A DNA stretch of 64,000 nt from JAPLUA01 sp964625855 (GCA_964625855.1 CAZVFC010000043.1:18778-82777); one strand, 5' to 3'. Numbered from the stretch's first letter, positions 1 to 7,513 are shown. Program-made: numbers and translations. The notes: generated by a model not told the origin, from the sequence alone.

Positions 1-42
1 TTCCGCCGCGTCCGCGGCGCCTGGCCCGTCATTCGGGAGTAA
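1..42 (+). CDS. C-terminal end of a gene cut by the window edge
   Basis: Frame 1 reads 13 residues ending VRGAWPVIRE and then TAA. The same ending closes the broken gene at 1973-2612, so this is the last piece of a paralogue lying mostly outside the window. The family is not recognised. The call rests on the near-identical 3' ends of the two loci. Confidence 0.55.
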   Translation, partial: FRRVRGAWPVIRE

Positions 43-165
43 GTTCGACCGCAACCCCCAAACGCACCTCAGTTTTCAGCATCTCAGCATTTTTGTTTTT
101 CAGCTTGTCAGCATGTCAGCTTTGGCAAACCTTGACCTGATTTGCCATGAGGATATATTAACGCG
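43..165 (+). repeat. Octamer array (CAGCATTT/CAGCTTGT type)
   Basis: About four successive CAGC units are spaced 8 bp apart (CAGCATCT, CAGCATTT, CAGCTTGT, CAGCATGT). The array fills the space before the first TA pair. No gene is seen in it. The same units recur on the + strand before or after most TA modules in this window. Confidence 0.75.
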
Positions 166-417
166 ATGAAAGCGGTGACGATCAATATCTCGCTCAACTC
201 CGACTTGGCAGATTTCGCCCGCTCCGACTCGGAGGCGGGTGCCTTTGACAGCATGAGCGAGTACATGCGCGAGCTTATACGGCGGCGGCGCGAGGCGAAG
301 ATCGCCGAGGACGTGGCGACATTGGAGAAGGCAATTGCTGGGGCGCCCGCCGGCGATCCCTCAGAAGCGGAATTGCGGCAGATCTACGCGGTGGTTAAGA
401 AGGGCCGCAAAAAATGA
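166..417 (+). CDS. ParD/CopG-like ribbon-helix-helix antitoxin
   Basis: The 83-residue protein has an N-terminal beta strand (VTINISLNSDLADF) followed by two helices with SMSEYMRELIRRR, the usual ribbon-helix-helix DNA-binding pattern, and a charged C-terminal half that would wrap the toxin. It overlaps the PIN-domain gene downstream by 4 bp (ATGA), the usual antitoxin-first arrangement. By family behaviour it should neutralise that toxin and repress its own promoter. The promoter region consists of octamer repeats, and no clear operator was found. Confidence 0.8.
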   Translation: MKAVTINISLNSDLADFARSDSEAGAFDSMSEYMRELIRRRREAKIAEDVATLEKAIAGAPAGDPSEAELRQIYAVVKKGRKK

Positions 418-821
418 GGGTGGTTCTGGACGCCGGAGTCGTTTTCTCCGGCGCGGGCTGGCGAGGTGAAGCTTATCTCTGCCTGCTAGCCATGGCGCGG
501 CGGCGCGTCATCGCTTTCGCGACCGCACAAACACTCGCGGAGCTCAGGCGCGTGGCGGATCAAATCGGCTTCAAGACCCGGCATTCGCCACACACCATTC
601 TCGATTGGTATTATGGCGCAGTGAAAATTGTCTCCCCAACTCCCTTGGGCAAGCAGCGCAGCCGCGATGCCAAGGACGATCCTTACCTGGCTTGTGCGCT
701 CGCGGCCTCCGCGGGCCTAATCATTTCGCGAGACAAGGACCTGCTGGTGTTGGGCAAACCCTTCGGCGTTGAGATCATCACGCCCAGGGAACTGCTGACG
801 CGGCTAGCCCGAGCGGGGTGA
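414..821 (+). CDS. PIN-family toxin (putative RNase)
   Basis: The 135-residue protein starts MRVVLDAGVVFSG, where the first PIN aspartate (D6) is kept, and has a C-terminal acidic pair in DAKDDPYLACALA and SRDKDLLVLG. These fit the metal-dependent PIN RNase fold of the 'toxin, PIN family' group. Length is normal for the family. It is translationally coupled to the ribbon-helix-helix gene by the ATGA overlap. The VapC-like role is inferred from family and context, and the RNA target cannot be predicted. Confidence 0.8.
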   Translation: MRVVLDAGVVFSGAGWRGEAYLCLLAMARRRVIAFATAQTLAELRRVADQIGFKTRHSPHTILDWYYGAVKIVSPTPLGKQRSRDAKDDPYLACALAASAGLIISRDKDLLVLGKPFGVEIITPRELLTRLARAG

Positions 822-1052
822 TGCGCACGCTCTGGCTCGCGCCAGACTCTGGACCTCTTGGGTCACGCCGGCGCCCCGCTTTTCACGCTCCGTTTTCAGC
901 TTTTCCGCATTTGACTTTCCGCCGCCCCTTTCGCGTATTTCGCGTATCTCGCGGTTCCTCCAGCCGCTTTCCGCAGGTCGGCTTTTCAGCATTTCGAACC
1001 GCTGCTCGGGCTTGAAATCGGGACGAAGTGGCTGTATAGATTTTAAGAACTT
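822..1052. repeat. Mixed short-period repeat block, copy 1
   Basis: This stretch holds CAGC octamers and a block running from TTTCCGCATTTGACTTTCC through CGCGTATTTCGCG to CGCGGTTCC. The same composite block recurs near 1663-1735, 3905-3960 and 4391-4470. The CGCGTATTT unit has a 9 bp period. No convincing gene is present; the short frames across it are made of repeat sequence. Confidence 0.7.
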
Positions 1053-1304
1053 ATGCTCGCGCATTACCTCGACGTCGCCATGGAAATGGCCCAGTATGAG
1101 ATCCTCGAAGACGACGGCACGTACTGGGGCGAAATCCCCGGCCTTCAGGGCGTGTGGGCGAAACACCAGACTCTCGCTGGGTGCCAGCGCGAACTCCGTG
1201 AGGCCCTGAGCGATTGGGTCGCTCTTCGACTCCGGCTCGGACTCGAGATACCCGAATTGGCCCAGATGAATCTCAACCAGATCGGGTCTGTTTCTCATGC
1301 CTAA
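1053..1304 (+). CDS. hicB: HicB-family antitoxin
   Basis: The 83-residue protein contains a HicB core: a strand (YEILEDDGTYWGEIPGL), then a segment with QTLAGCQRELREALSDW. It lacks the C-terminal DNA-binding extension of longer HicB proteins, like the short stand-alone forms. Its last 8 bp overlap the start of the HicA-like gene, so the order is antitoxin then toxin. The role is to bind and block the HicA mRNA interferase. The start at 1053 is the first ATG before the conserved domain. Confidence 0.8.
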   Translation: MLAHYLDVAMEMAQYEILEDDGTYWGEIPGLQGVWAKHQTLAGCQRELREALSDWVALRLRLGLEIPELAQMNLNQIGSVSHA

Positions 1305-1518
1305 ACTGGCTCCCGCTTCGCGCCGCAAATTCATCCAAAGACTACATGAGCTGGGCTTCGAAGGCCCTTTCGTCGGCGGCAAACATCCCCAGATGAAGCG
1401 AGGGAACGTAACACTGATTATTCCTAACGAGCACGAAGGTGAAATCGGTCCGGGATTTCTCAGCCGGTTGCTCAGGCAAGCCGGGGTCTCCCGCGAGGAA
1501 TGGTTGGGTGAAAAGTGA
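1297..1518 (+). CDS. hicA: HicA-family mRNA interferase toxin
   Basis: The 73-residue protein has the HicA double-stranded-RNA-binding-like fold pattern, with LHELGFEGPFVGGKHPQM carrying the catalytic histidine region, followed by VTLIIPNEHEGEIGPGFLSRLLRQAG. Length matches HicA proteins (about 60-80 residues). It starts inside the end of hicB, which implies coupled translation. The glycine-rich loop around the histidine seems complete, so it is probably active. It appears to be one of the intact modules in this TA-rich stretch. Confidence 0.8.
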   Translation: MPKLAPASRRKFIQRLHELGFEGPFVGGKHPQMKRGNVTLIIPNEHEGEIGPGFLSRLLRQAGVSREEWLGEK

Positions 1519-1972
1519 ACCGGCTGCCTGTCCCCGTTCGTGATGACGCGCTCCTCCGTATGAACCTGCACAACTTGCGTCGCGACCTGGAACGCCGGTC
1601 CGCTGGTCAGTTGTCCCGTGGTCGGTGGTCTCTTTTTCAGCTTGTCAGCCTGTCCGCTTTTCAGCTTTTGACTTTCCGCCGCCCCCTTTCGCGTATTTAG
1701 CGTATTTCGCGGTCCCTCCTGCCGTTTTCAGCATTTCAGGATTTCAGCTTTTCAGCATTTCAGCCTGTTCTCCCACTCAAGGTTCAAGGTTCGATGTTGG
1801 ATGTTGTATGTTCAAGGTTCGAGGTTCGAGGTTCGAGGTTCGATGTTCCCCCGTCGTCCCGTAGTCTCGTGGTCCGGCCTTCGGCCCTCCCCTTTCAACT
1901 TTCAGCATTTCAGCTTTTCCCTTAACCCGCTTCCCGCCTTGCCCCTCGCGCTTTCCGTCTTAGGATAGTGGT
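1519..1972. repeat. Octamer, nonamer and GGTTCGA heptamer arrays
   Basis: After about 100 bp of unassigned sequence, the stretch 1625-1950 consists of CAGC octamers, the CGCGTATTT block, a run of GGTTCGA/GTTCGATG heptamers (about 1783-1850) and more octamers. The open frames here are made of repeat sequence and are not annotated as genes. Confidence 0.75.
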
Positions 1973-2612
1973 ATGAACGAGCCGTCAGAAGCCGCCGCCC
2001 CACTGACCATGCCCGCCAAACTGGCGCTGGCCCAGCAGGCCTTCGAGCAGTTCCACTCCCGTTGCTTTTGGTTCATGCGCGAGGATTTGCGTGTGGGCGA
2101 GGAACACCTGGAAGGGATCATCCGGGGATTGCGCGCCCACGGCAACCGGGAAGCCTTCCTGCTGGCGGCTCAACCTCTATGATGCCGCCACCAACAAACT
2201 GCTCGCGCTCATGGGCCGCGGCGAACCCCGGGATTATCTGGACACCCTGTTCTTCCACCAACGCCACCTCTCTCTCGGTTCTCTTTCCTGGGCCTCGGCC
2301 GGCAAGGACCCGGGAGTCAATCCCTTCATGATTCTGCAGGAATGTCAACGCACGACGCACTTCCGGCCGGAACAGTTCGGCGAATTGCAACTGGCCACCC
2401 CCTTGGATTTGCAACGGTGGAAACGTACCTGGATCGAAGCCTCGCGCGAGGCCGATCATCTGCTCCAACTCCTTCCCGCCGAAGAGGTCGGCTGTCTTTA
2501 GCTTGGCGCCGAGGGCAAGCGCGTGACGCCGAACCCCGCCACGGCGGAATTCCCCACCCTCCACCGTCACTTTGGCAGCGTCCGCGGCGCCTGGCCCGTC
2601 ATCCGGGAGTAA
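1973..2612 (+). pseudogene. Broken gene of unknown family, paralogue of the gene at the left edge
   Basis: Reading starts at ATG 1973 (MNEPSEAAAPLTMPAKLALA), shifts frame near 2165-2172, and continues as LNLYDAATNKLLALMGRGE. An in-frame TAG at 2499-2501 replaces a probable tyrosine in the context GCL-stop-LGAEGKR. The frame then stays open to TAA at 2610-2612, ending FGSVRGAWPVIRE, the same end as the fragment at 1-42. One frameshift plus one nonsense codon argues for a dead gene; assembly error is the alternative. I do not recognise the family; the intact protein would be about 210 residues. Confidence 0.6.
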
Positions 2613-2659
2613 CTCGGCTCGCAGCGCAGAAACGCAGCCCCCAGGCGAGTGGATGTTTT

Positions 2660-2740
2660 TGGACACGGTGTGAGGGCGGAAGAAAGCAGAAACCTGGAAA
2701 GCAGAAGGCAGAAAATGTCAAACCAAGGGCGCGTGCCAAC
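2660..2740. repeat. AAAGCAG heptamer array
   Basis: Around 2690-2720 the units GAAAGCAG, GGAAAGCAG and AAGGCAG recur about every 7-14 bp. This is the reverse complement of the TTTCTGC units seen near 5650-5790. No gene is seen between 2613 and 2791. Confidence 0.5.
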
Positions 2741-2791
2741 GCAATTTAGAGAGCGGGCGAAGAAGCACGCTGCTCGGCGGATGTGGTCAGA

Positions 2792-3232
2792 ATGCCGCTC
2801 CCCGATCTGAATGCCGCGGGGGATCTCCCTCCGGGCGTGCATCGCGCGACCCTGCGGGAGGTGGTCGAGCGCTTCGGCGCTAAAGTGGGCCGGCGAGGCG
2901 CTTGCACAGCACGCTTGGCCCACATCGCCGAACTCGCCCGCCGCACCGGGCACCTCCGGCATCTGATTATTTTCGGGAGTTACATTACGGCTAAGCAGGA
3001 ACCAAATGACGTGGACATAGTATTAGTCATGGATGATGCATTTCGCCTCGACGAATGTCCGCCTGAGTTGCAGGCGCTTTTTGAACACGCCCTGGCTCAG
3101 GCTCGTTACGGGGCGAGCATCTTTTGGATACGGCCTGGGATGTTGCTGGAAGAAACGGTTGAAGATTTCATCAGTTACTGGCAGATTAAACGTGGCGGCG
3201 ACAAGCGTGGCATTGTGGACGTTACAATATGA
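2792..3232 (+). CDS. Nucleotidyltransferase-fold protein, possible TA component
   Basis: The 146-residue protein carries IIFGSYITAKQEPNDVDIVL, the GS-x(n)-DVD signature of the minimal nucleotidyltransferase fold, preceded by a helical region with LREVVERFG. The start at 2792 (MPLPDLNAAGDLP) is preferred over the ATG at 2783 because the conserved-looking N-terminus begins there. It overlaps the next small gene by 4 bp (ATGA). Stand-alone nucleotidyltransferases coupled to small helical proteins often act as TA pairs that AMPylate a partner. The partner here is not a HEPN protein, so function is left open. Confidence 0.65.
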   Translation: MPLPDLNAAGDLPPGVHRATLREVVERFGAKVGRRGACTARLAHIAELARRTGHLRHLIIFGSYITAKQEPNDVDIVLVMDDAFRLDECPPELQALFEHALAQARYGASIFWIRPGMLLEETVEDFISYWQIKRGGDKRGIVDVTI

Positions 3233-3438
3233 TAACTGACGACCGGGAACTCAAAGTAACCCAGGAACGCATCGTGCGCTTTCAGCGTTGGCTGGCACAG
3301 ATGCGCCAAACCTCCCGGGCAGCGGAATTCGAGGCTGCGGCTGGCGGTTACCGCCTTGAGATCGAACGAATGCAGGCCGATGTTCTGGACTACCTTTTGC
3401 GTCCTTCAGCCGTTCCTTCGGAGCCGCAAGCAGCGTAG
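3229..3438 (+). CDS. Small helical partner of the nucleotidyltransferase
   Basis: The 69-residue protein is mostly predicted helix (LKVTQERIVRFQRWLAQM, then YRLEIERMQADVLDYLL) with a Pro/Ala-rich tail. Its ATG lies inside the stop of the upstream gene, so the two are probably cotranslated. It resembles small proteins that follow stand-alone nucleotidyltransferase genes in other genomes, but no family name can be given. The two genes are treated as one module because of the overlap. Confidence 0.6.
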   Translation: MITDDRELKVTQERIVRFQRWLAQMRQTSRAAEFEAAAGGYRLEIERMQADVLDYLLRPSAVPSEPQAA

Positions 3439-3511
3439 GAACCCAGCCTCCGACCTCCCTTATCAGCCTTTGAGCCTTTCAGCGTTTCAGCGTTTCAGCG
3501 TTTGCCCCTGG
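3439..3511 (+). repeat. Octamer array before the dispersed repeat
   Basis: CAGC/AGCGTTT units recur every 7-8 bp from about 3465 to 3505 and lead directly into the 284 bp dispersed repeat. No gene is seen. Confidence 0.6.
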
Positions 3512-3795
3512 CCCCTGACACCCGTTCTTGCAGAAGACTGATGACCCGATCCGCCTGGTGGCCCTGGGGCGGCGGGCGCGGGTTGGCAAAGCAAATTACG
3601 GCAACCCAAAGTACCCCACATATAGGGGTAAGCCCTCGAGCAGGGATACCACGAATAGTGCTTTTCCTGACGTTCTTGGCGCTCCGGCCCTCAGATCGCA
3701 ACGGTTGGGCTCGTTTATGGGTTTCGGGCCAGCGATGGGCAAGGTGCCGAGGAAAACCCGGAATAGACCAAATTTGGGGGGGCAAACCGAAGGGC
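3512..3795. repeat. 284 bp dispersed repeat, copy 1
   Basis: This unit starts CCCCTGACACCCGTTCTTG and ends near GGCAAACCGAAGGGC. A second copy lies at 5206-5488, about nine in ten positions identical by eye and nearly gap-free. Both copies contain the imperfect palindrome ACCCCACATATAGGGGT. Both carry open frames on either strand, and the residues on both strands are largely conserved, so coding is possible but unproven. It could also be an RNA or a non-autonomous element. Copy-specific flanks begin right outside the stated ends. Confidence 0.75.
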
Positions 3796-4043
3796 TCGTG
3801 AACAGCCACAAGGGAAGAACGCGCGTCTGCCGACCAAGCCGCTTTCCAGCTTCCCCTTTTACCCCTGGAAGACCCCGATTGTAGTGACAAGTGATTTGCC
3901 GAACCTTTTCGCGTATTTCGCGTATCTCGCGGTTCCAACAGCCCCTTTCCGCCTGTCAGCTTTTCAGCCTTTTCCTGAGTGCTTTCTGCTTTCACGTAGC
4001 CCCTTGTCCTTGATGCTCCCGCCGCTTACATTAACCTAACGGT
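3796..4043. repeat. Repeat block with CGCGTATTT nonamers and CAGC octamers
   Basis: The first 100 bp show no recognisable feature. From about 3905 the CGCGTATTTCGCG block and CAGC octamers return and run to about 3985, just before the antitoxin gene at 4044. No gene was found in this stretch. Confidence 0.55.
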
Positions 4044-4262
4044 ATGGACATCACTCTGCCATTGGATCAGATGACGATCGCAGAAAAGCTGCGCGTTATG
4101 GAATCGCTCTGGGCCGACCTAAGCCGGAATGAGCAGGAGCTTGAGTCGCCTGCCTGGCACGAGCAGATCTTGAAAGAGAGAGAGGATCGGCTCCGGTCCG
4201 GCCAGGAAACCGCCATTGATTGGGAGACGGCAAAGAAGCAACTGCGCGACCGGCTGACATGA
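4044..4262 (+). CDS. Addiction-module antitoxin (RelB/TIGR02574-like)
   Basis: The 72-residue protein contains LTIAEKLRVMESLWADL-like sequence (here MTIAEKLRVMESLW), then WHEQILKEREDRLRSG and DWETAKKQLRDRL, the pattern of the short addiction-module component that pairs with ParE/RelE toxins. The expected toxin start overlaps its stop (ATGA at 4259), but the toxin is reduced to a stub. The antitoxin frame is intact and of normal length, so it is probably still expressible. Confidence 0.8.
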   Translation: MDITLPLDQMTIAEKLRVMESLWADLSRNEQELESPAWHEQILKEREDRLRSGQETAIDWETAKKQLRDRLT

Positions 4263-4374
4263 CGATTGTCATCCTGCCATCGTCTACTATGCCATCGAGG
4301 TGGAATCGGTCCGTGTTCAAGCAGTTTTGGATTGCCGCAGCGACCCAGCTTGGCTCCGCGAGCGCTTACGATGA
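4259..4374 (+). pseudogene. Remnant of a RelE/ParE toxin with large internal deletion
   Basis: ATG at 4259 begins MTIVIL and soon leaves the expected frame. From 4279 another frame reads IVYYAIEVESVRVQAVLDC and RSDPAWLRERL, ending at TGA 4372-4374. This is the typical C-terminal strand and tail of RelE/ParE toxins. The middle of the toxin (about 50-60 residues) is missing, so only the two ends remain behind an intact antitoxin. The C-terminal match is by recognition of the conserved VLDC-R-DPAW pattern. Confidence 0.7.
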
Positions 4375-4718
4375 GCAGGCCCAATTCAGCCTGTCCGCTT
4401 TTCCGCATTTGACTTTCCGCCGCCCCCTTTCGCGTATTTCGCGTATTTCGCGGTTCCTCCTGCCGCTTTCAGCATGTCAGCTTTTCAGCATTTGAAAACG
4501 GCCCCGACTTTGGACGTTAGACTTTGGACTTTAGACTCTGCATCGTGAGCATTCGATGTTCGATGTTGGATGTTCGATGTTCGATGGTTTCCCACCGTCC
4601 CTTTGACTCGTAGTCCGTTGTCCCCTTTCAGCCTTTCAGTTTTTGATACGGTGCTTCCCGCCTCGCGGCGCGGTCCGCTGCCGTTGATAATGGGCTGGAA
4701 AAGGGCCATTATTAGGCC
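4375..4718. repeat. Octamer, nonamer, GTTCGAT and GACTTTG heptamer arrays
   Basis: In order: CAGC octamers with the CGCGTATTT block (4385-4495), ACTTTGG/ACTTTAG heptamers (4505-4540), GTTCGAT/GTTGGAT heptamers (4550-4585), and octamers again (4625-4640). No gene is present. Four repeat families lie side by side here. Confidence 0.75.
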
Positions 4719-4943
4719 ATGGGCTATTTATTAACTAGCGATCTCAAGCAGCGCACCGCCAAAGTGTTGGCCGCGGCGTTGAAGAAGCCCCAGTTTGTCT
4801 TCCGCGACGGGGAAGTGTTTCTCATCCGGCGTGTCGTCTTGACGGATGTCCCGGATTCGGGCGAAGGGGATATGGCCCGTGTGACCGCGGATACTTGGGA
4901 CAGACTTGGCCCGGCCCCAGAGATGGACTATGACCAGCTTTAA
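4719..4943 (+). CDS. Putative antitoxin paired with a truncated MazF
   Basis: The 74-residue protein starts MGYLLTSDLKQRTAKVLAAA and ends DTWDRLGPAPEMDYDQL. A firm family cannot be given. Its 3' end overlaps the MazF-like frame (ATG at 4930), which is the position of an antitoxin gene. The acidic C-terminus would suit binding to a basic MazF/PemK surface. The antitoxin role is inferred from position, size and overlap. Confidence 0.55.
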   Translation: MGYLLTSDLKQRTAKVLAAALKKPQFVFRDGEVFLIRRVVLTDVPDSGEGDMARVTADTWDRLGPAPEMDYDQL

Positions 4944-5100
4944 ACGGGGCGACATTGTGCTTCTGGACCTGGGGATTGCCGGTGGGGACCAGGCGAAAGA
5001 GCAGCGTCGTTTGGGCGCGTTACCGCCGGAAAGACTCGATGCGGTCCTTGAAACACTCTGCCGCGTCCTCGGGGTGGAATCAAAGCACCTTGCCCCCTGA
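4930..5100 (+). pseudogene. MazF/PemK-type toxin with the central region deleted
   Basis: ATG at 4930 reads MTSFKRGDIVLLDLG, the first strand of PemK/MazF proteins (normally RGD-x-VL-x-DL followed by a proline-rich loop). It then jumps to RRLGALPPERLDAVLETLCR, which resembles the C-terminal helix. Only 56 residues remain where about 110-130 are usual. The missing part holds the RNA-binding loops and catalytic Arg/Thr. The frame is still open, so the deletion was a multiple of three or ended in frame. It is probably inactive. Confidence 0.65.
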
Positions 5101-5205
5101 ACGTAGGGTTCAACTTTCAGCTTTCAGCTTTTCAGCCGTTAATCTCCGACCTCCGTCCTCTGTCCTCTGTCCTCTGTCCTCTGTCCTCTGTCCTCCGTCC
5201 TCTGC
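5101..5205 (+). repeat. TCCTCTG/TCCTCCG heptamer array
   Basis: After two CAGC octamers the sequence becomes a run of TCCTCTG and TCCTCCG heptamers (about 5145-5205) that leads directly into copy 2 of the dispersed repeat. Confidence 0.8.
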
Positions 5206-5488
5206 CCCCTGACACCCGTTCTTGCCGAAGACTGATGACCCGAGCCGCCTGGTGGTCCTGTGGCGGCGGGCGCGAGTTGGCAAAGCAAAACACGGCAACC
5301 CAAAGTACCCCACATATAGGGGTAAGCCCTGGAGCAGGGATACTACAAATAGTGCTTTTCCTGACGTTTTTGGCGTTCCGTCCTTCAGATCGCAACGGTT
5401 GGGCTCGTCTATGGGTTTGGGGCCAGCGACGCGCAAGGTGCCAAGGAAGACCCGGAAGAGAGTCAAATCGCGGGGCAAACCGGAGGGC
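5206..5488. repeat. 284 bp dispersed repeat, copy 2
   Basis: This copy begins CCCCTGACACCCGTTCTTG and contains the identical ACCCCACATATAGGGGT palindrome. Differences from copy 1 are scattered substitutions, densest in the last 40 bp. Both copies follow a TA module and a repeat array, in the same orientation. No transposase, and no target-site duplication visible by eye. Confidence 0.75.
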
Positions 5489-5950
5489 GCGGCCAGCTTG
5501 CCCAGCTCGTCAGCCTTTGCCCTGGTGAATTTCTGCTTTCTGCTCTTCTGAACGGTCGCGTTGAGTGCGCCGTTCTCCGTCTTCTGGCCCCTGTCCGCCG
5601 TGCTCCTTGGTCCGTCGTCCGTCGTCCGTCGTGCGTCGTCCGTCGTGCGTCGTCCGGTAGCCGCTTTCTGCTTTCTGCTTTTCCTAACGGTTCTGTGTTG
5701 AGTGCGCTGTCCTCGGTCTTCCGTCATTTGACCTCTGCCCTCCGTAGTCCGTCAGTCGATTTCTGCTTTCTGCTTTCCCAATTTCTGCTTTTAGAACAGT
5801 CCGTGGTCCGTTAGTCCATCATCCGCGTCGTCCCCTCGAGACCCCAGGAGTGCGTGGCGACCGACTGGTGAAAGCACGACCAAGGCCTGATCAGGTTTCG
5901 AAACGAGTGCGTAAAGCCGTCGTGCTACCGGTGGAAATTATTGGCTGCAT
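5489..5950. repeat. Mixed heptamer arrays (TTTCTGC, GTCCGTC, TCCTCCG)
   Basis: From about 5525 to 5820 the sequence is built of TTTCTGC, GTCCGTCGT, TCCGTCC and TCGGTCTTCCG-like units. The last 110 bp before the flippase gene contain no repeat and no recognised gene; they could hold its promoter, but no convincing -35/-10 pair was found. Confidence 0.7.
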
Positions 5951-7513
5951 GTGGACCTTGAATTGACCGCTCAGGCCTTCATCAAAAGACTGGGAGGCGC
6001 ATGCCCGGCGATGGTGCGGGGAGCCGCTGAGCGCATCAGCGATTCATCCGTGGGCAAGCGAATAGCCAAGGGTACATTCTGGTCCTTGGTCGGTACGGCC
6101 CTGTTTCGAGCACTCTCCGCGGTGGCCACGGTGGTTGTTGCGCGAATTCTGGGTAAGGAGGCGTTCGGGGAATACGCCATGGTTCGGAGCACGATTGATC
6201 TGTTTGCCGTGTTCGCCGGCTTCAGGATGGGCACCATGGCTGCCAAGTACGTCGCGGAGTTTCGCAGTTCCGGTCCCGAGACAGCGGCTGCCATATTGAA
6301 ATTATCCCTGAGTGTCGCGCTGGCTTCTTGCGTTCTGATGGCGGCCATTTGCGTCGCGCTGGCGGACCGCCTCGCAACCCAGTCGCTGGGGCGGCCTGCT
6401 CTGAGTGTGGCCATACGCATCGGCGCGGTGCTCTTTACCATCGCGATGTACGAGGCTGTGATCGAGGCGGCGCTGTCAGGTTTTGAGGCGTTCAAGTCGC
6501 TGGCCAAACTGAGCCTAATCAAGGGGCTTCTGACCGTCGCCCTCTTTGCTCCAGCCGCATACTACTGGGGAGTCGAGGGAGTGCTGCTGGCGGCAGTTGT
6601 CGTGGCACTGGTCATACTGCTATTCTGCCTTAACGCCTTGCGTCGGGAGCGTCAACGCTTCTCATTCCCCTCGCGTGTCCCTTGGCCTGATCTCAAAAAG
6701 CACCTTCATCTGCTATGGAGCTTTGCCCTGCCCGATATTTTGGATGGTGGGCTGATAATTGCTGTAATCTGGGTGGCGCGGACCGCACTCGTGCATGAGC
6801 AGAATGGCTACGAGCAACTCGGCATTTTCTGCGCTGCCGACCAATGGCGGGCCCTGGTGCTGTTCCTTCCCAGTATCCTCGGGCGGGTTATGTTTCCGAT
6901 ACTGGCTGAGGCTGCTTCATCACCCGGACGCTTCGTCAGCGCATTTAGAAAGCAATCTCGCCTGGTATGGACGATAAGCCTGCCGGCAACGGTATTTCTA
7001 CTGAGCTTCTCATCCCCGATGGCCAAGGTGTTCGGCAAGAGCTACGCAGGGACGGCGGCGGTGATTCCGATTCTCTTGGCTTCAGTCTTCTTCTACAGTG
7101 TCAATTCTGTCGAAAGGCTCGCTCTCAAAGCCGCCGGCAGACAGTGGGTGAACTTGTCCTTCTCCATGCTTTGGGGCGCGGTGTACTTGCTCACAGTGTT
7201 CTACATGAAGCCTGGACTAAACGCCGCTGGATTAGCCCTCGCGAATCTGGCAGCATACAGTCTGTTGACGGTCCTCCAACTGGCATACTCTCACATGGTT
7301 TTCGCCACGGGTGCCTTTCGAAAGGAGGCACATCTGTATCTGTTCTCGCTAGTCTTGCTGGTGCTGACTTGTCTAACGGAGATCATGGTCGCCGACAGCC
7401 TCAAAAGGCCTCTCCAGCTGCTTTTGGTGGCTTTGTCATGCTTTCCGATTCTGGCTCTTGTGCGGAAGTCGTCACCATATGCGCGAGGCTCCGCAGGATC
7501 TGATAGTTTCTGA
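5951..7513 (+). CDS. Polysaccharide flippase (Wzx/MatE-type)
   Basis: The 520-residue protein has about 12-14 hydrophobic segments and the N-terminal pattern SSVGKRIAKGTFWSLVGTAL followed by VVARILGKEAFGEYAMV, typical of oligosaccharide flippases of the MOP superfamily. It would move lipid-linked repeat units across the inner membrane. The frame opens at GTG 5951; ATG 6011 is an in-frame alternative closer to the conserved start. It is the first gene of the polysaccharide locus after the repeat-rich TA stretch, and contains no repeat insertion. Confidence 0.85.
   Translation: MDLELTAQAFIKRLGGACPAMVRGAAERISDSSVGKRIAKGTFWSLVGTALFRALSAVATVVVARILGKEAFGEYAMVRSTIDLFAVFAGFRMGTMAAKYVAEFRSSGPETAAAILKLSLSVALASCVLMAAICVALADRLATQSLGRPALSVAIRIGAVLFTIAMYEAVIEAALSGFEAFKSLAKLSLIKGLLTVALFAPAAYYWGVEGVLLAAVVVALVILLFCLNALRRERQRFSFPSRVPWPDLKKHLHLLWSFALPDILDGGLIIAVIWVARTALVHEQNGYEQLGIFCAADQWRALVLFLPSILGRVMFPILAEAASSPGRFVSAFRKQSRLVWTISLPATVFLLSFSSPMAKVFGKSYAGTAAVIPILLASVFFYSVNSVERLALKAAGRQWVNLSFSMLWGAVYLLTVFYMKPGLNAAGLALANLAAYSLLTVLQLAYSHMVFATGAFRKEAHLYLFSLVLLVLTCLTEIMVADSLKRPLQLLLVALSCFPILALVRKSSPYARGSAGSDSF

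Noticed and set aside
1..5100. The row of same-strand small TA cassettes could be a chromosomal integron array.
   Set aside because: No attC-like sites with GTTRRRY/RYYYAAC cores and conserved spacing were seen, and no integrase is present. The spacers are short-period arrays.
5110..5727. Minus-strand frame of 205 residues across arrays and the dispersed repeat.
   Set aside because: Most of it is stop-free heptamer translation (SVLCPLSS/RTEDRGQ-type), so length alone is no evidence for a gene. The part in the dispersed repeat is discussed as a finding.
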